A DNA stretch of 5,646 nucleotides, from NCBI GenBank assembly GCA_902476665.1, contig CABSEO010000155.1:1-5646 (forward strand). The letters are read 5' to 3'. The notes under the pieces are model-generated. The model was not told the origin of the DNA. It saw nothing but the letters and a program-made list of their open reading frames with translations, and searched no databases. Positions 4,593 to 5,646 of this stretch are shown piece after piece. The stretch's first letter is position 1. Every line of letters begins with the position of its first letter. The stretch comes from an uncultured Emergencia sp. GTDB lineage: Bacteria > Bacillota > Clostridia > Peptostreptococcales > Anaerovoracaceae. The position numbers were made by a program, and so were the translations under genes.

Positions 4593-5267
4593 GTGACACA
4601 GAAAATTTTACTGATAGAAGATGATGTGAAAATTGCCAGATTCGTTGAACTGGAGCTGGTACATGAGGGATATGAGGTGGAGAAAGCCTTTGATGGAAGA
4701 GAAGGGCTTTCTCTCGCTGAAGGAAAACATTTTGATTTACTGCTGCTGGACATTATGCTGCCTCATCTTAACGGTCTGGAGGTTTTGCGGCGGCTTCGGA
4801 AAAACTCTGATGTGCCGGTAATTATGCTGACAGCCAGAGACGCGGTTATGGACAAGGTTTCTGGACTGGATTCCGGAGCCGACGATTATATTACGAAACC
4901 TTTTGCCATTGAAGAACTTCTGGCAAGAATCCGCGTTTGTCTGAAAAAAAGAGGTGGCAGGCAGACACGCAAAATCACTGTCAAAGGGATCACAATGGAT
5001 GTGGAACGTCATGAAGTGACCTGCTGCGGACAGATTGTGGAACTGAATCACAGGGAGTATGAACTCATGCGAATTCTGATGGAAAATAAGAATATTGTGA
5101 TGAACAGACAACAACTGATGGACAGTGTGTGTGGATATGATTATCTGGGTGAAACCAATATTATTGATGTATATGTGCGTCACATCCGAAGTAAAGTGGA
5201 TGAGCGTTTCGGTATCAAATTTATTACCACGGTACGGGGTGTGGGTTATGTAGTGAAAGAGGACTGA
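4593..5267 (+). CDS. OmpR/PhoB-family response regulator transcription factor
   Basis: The 224-residue protein has a receiver domain (about 3-115) and a C-terminal winged-helix DNA-binding domain (about 127-222). The receiver shows the acidic pocket Glu9-Asp10-Asp11, the phospho-acceptor Asp53 in LLLLDIMLP, the switch Thr80 in VIMLTAR, and Lys102 in the TKPF motif. The output domain has the expected LNHREYELMRILM, the recognition-helix segment NIIDVYVRHIRSKVD and the wing ITTVRGVGYV. It is phosphorylated by a partner kinase and binds direct repeats to control transcription. The start is GTG at 4593, supported by AAAGGAG (4579-4585) with 7-nt spacing and by the position of the first beta strand. 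The sensor kinase gene begins 1 nt after its stop, so they form one two-component system. The 11-bp repeat upstream of the operon (3821-3838) is a good candidate target. The exact subfamily (Van, Arl, Cut type) cannot be assigned safely. Confidence 0.95.
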   Translation: MTQKILLIEDDVKIARFVELELVHEGYEVEKAFDGREGLSLAEGKHFDLLLLDIMLPHLNGLEVLRRLRKNSDVPVIMLTARDAVMDKVSGLDSGADDYITKPFAIEELLARIRVCLKKRGGRQTRKITVKGITMDVERHEVTCCGQIVELNHREYELMRILMENKNIVMNRQQLMDSVCGYDYLGETNIIDVYVRHIRSKVDERFGIKFITTVRGVGYVVKED

Positions 5268-5268
5268 A

Positions 5269-5646
5269 ATGAACGAAACTAGCAGGATGACATCCATTGC
5301 CAGAAAAATTAATCTGGAATTCTGGCTGAGACAGTTTTCTAACTTTCTTGTTCTGGATCTTGTTTTAATTCTGATCACAGCACTTACTTTTTTTATCTGG
5401 CGTGAGGGTGCAGTTCCGGAAGGCGATGAGGCTGTCAATCGATACTTTACAGGCAGCAACTTTCAAAGCTGGCAGTATATAATAGAAACTGAAGATGGTG
5501 TGCGCTGTGCCTATGCTTTGAAGGACTTGTTCGCTCTCCTGAAAATCCCTGCCATTGTGCTGGGAATTGCGCAGCTTCTTATGCTGACAACAGACTTTTT
5601 TTATACGGGTAAGGTACGGAGACTGATGCGGCCGCTCAATGACATC
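5269..5646 (+). CDS. Sensor histidine kinase, N-terminal part, cut by window end
   Basis: The frame is open from the ATG at 5269 to the last base and gives 126 residues. The first part contains a short cytoplasmic start, a membrane helix at about 25-44 (FLVLDLVLILITALTFFIW), an extracytoplasmic loop of about 45-50 residues, and a second membrane helix at about 92-112 (IPAIVLGIAQLLMLTTDFF). It ends in VRRLMRPLNDI, which resembles the juxtamembrane/HAMP-like start found just after the second helix of such kinases. The catalytic His box and ATPase domain lie beyond the window, so the kinase call rests on topology and on its place 1 nt after the response regulator gene. GAAAGAGG (5255-5262), inside the end of that gene, serves as ribosome site. 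The small outer loop without a recognisable domain suggests sensing of membrane or envelope state, or of a partner protein, rather than a large ligand domain. Confidence 0.85.
   Translation, partial: MNETSRMTSIARKINLEFWLRQFSNFLVLDLVLILITALTFFIWREGAVPEGDEAVNRYFTGSNFQSWQYIIETEDGVRCAYALKDLFALLKIPAIVLGIAQLLMLTTDFFYTGKVRRLMRPLNDI

Noticed and set aside
4737..5459. A 240-codon open frame on the minus strand opposite the response regulator
   Set aside because: It is the reverse shadow of a clear OmpR-family gene and the start of the kinase; its composition is unlike a real protein and no ribosome site is evident.
1..5646. CRISPR array, transposon, phage or defence island
   Set aside because: No regularly spaced repeats, transposase, integrase, terminal repeats or defence-type domains are visible; gene content and spacing look like core chromosome.

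Overview
The window looks like ordinary chromosomal DNA from a Gram-positive anaerobe of the class Clostridia, most likely Lachnospiraceae-like. This is inferred from the moderate AT-richness, strong AGGAGG-type ribosome binding sites, a lipoprotein lipobox, the RecX and TcdA sequences, and a DUF4342/UBA-like protein beside an OmpR-type two-component system. The species cannot be read from the sequence. All supported genes lie on the + strand; nothing convincing is encoded on the - strand. No tRNA, rRNA, CRISPR array, IS element or phage gene was seen.

Region 1 (1-1475) is the end of a housekeeping operon. It holds the C-terminus of a metallo-beta-lactamase-fold hydrolase of the dihydropterin/RFA-P synthase-like family, then recX (RecA modulator), then tcdA (t6A-to-ct6A tRNA dehydratase). 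The genes are 2 and 10 nt apart and end at a 25-nt AT-rich palindrome.

Region 2 (about 1480-2632) is a single-gene unit. A candidate extended -10 promoter and a 5'-UTR hairpin precede an aquaporin gene. The protein has a non-standard selectivity filter (Phe/Tyr/Ala/Arg) and an unusual charged C-terminal tail of about 87 residues. A long hairpin followed by a T-tract ends the unit.

Region 3 (about 2633-3650) is another single-gene unit. A TTGACA promoter leads into a structured leader of about 120 nt that carries an unused Shine-Dalgarno-like sequence. The gene encodes a 211-aa lipoprotein of unknown function and ends at a hairpin with a 14-bp core stem.

Region 4 (about 3651-5646) is a signalling operon. 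One good promoter, a hairpin at the predicted RNA 5' end, an 11-bp-spaced direct repeat typical of OmpR/PhoB-family binding sites, and a second -10 element precede a UBA-like/DUF4342 membrane protein. An OmpR-family response regulator and the N-terminus of its sensor kinase follow; the kinase is cut by the window edge. The simplest model is that the regulator binds the repeat and autoregulates the operon, with the UBA-like membrane protein as an accessory or output of the system. The lipoprotein and aquaporin could belong to the same envelope or osmotic regulon, but the sequence does not prove this.

The best leads are the UBA-like membrane protein coupled to a two-component system, the direct-repeat control region, and the aquaporin's tail and filter. 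I saw no clear evidence of a wholly new system.
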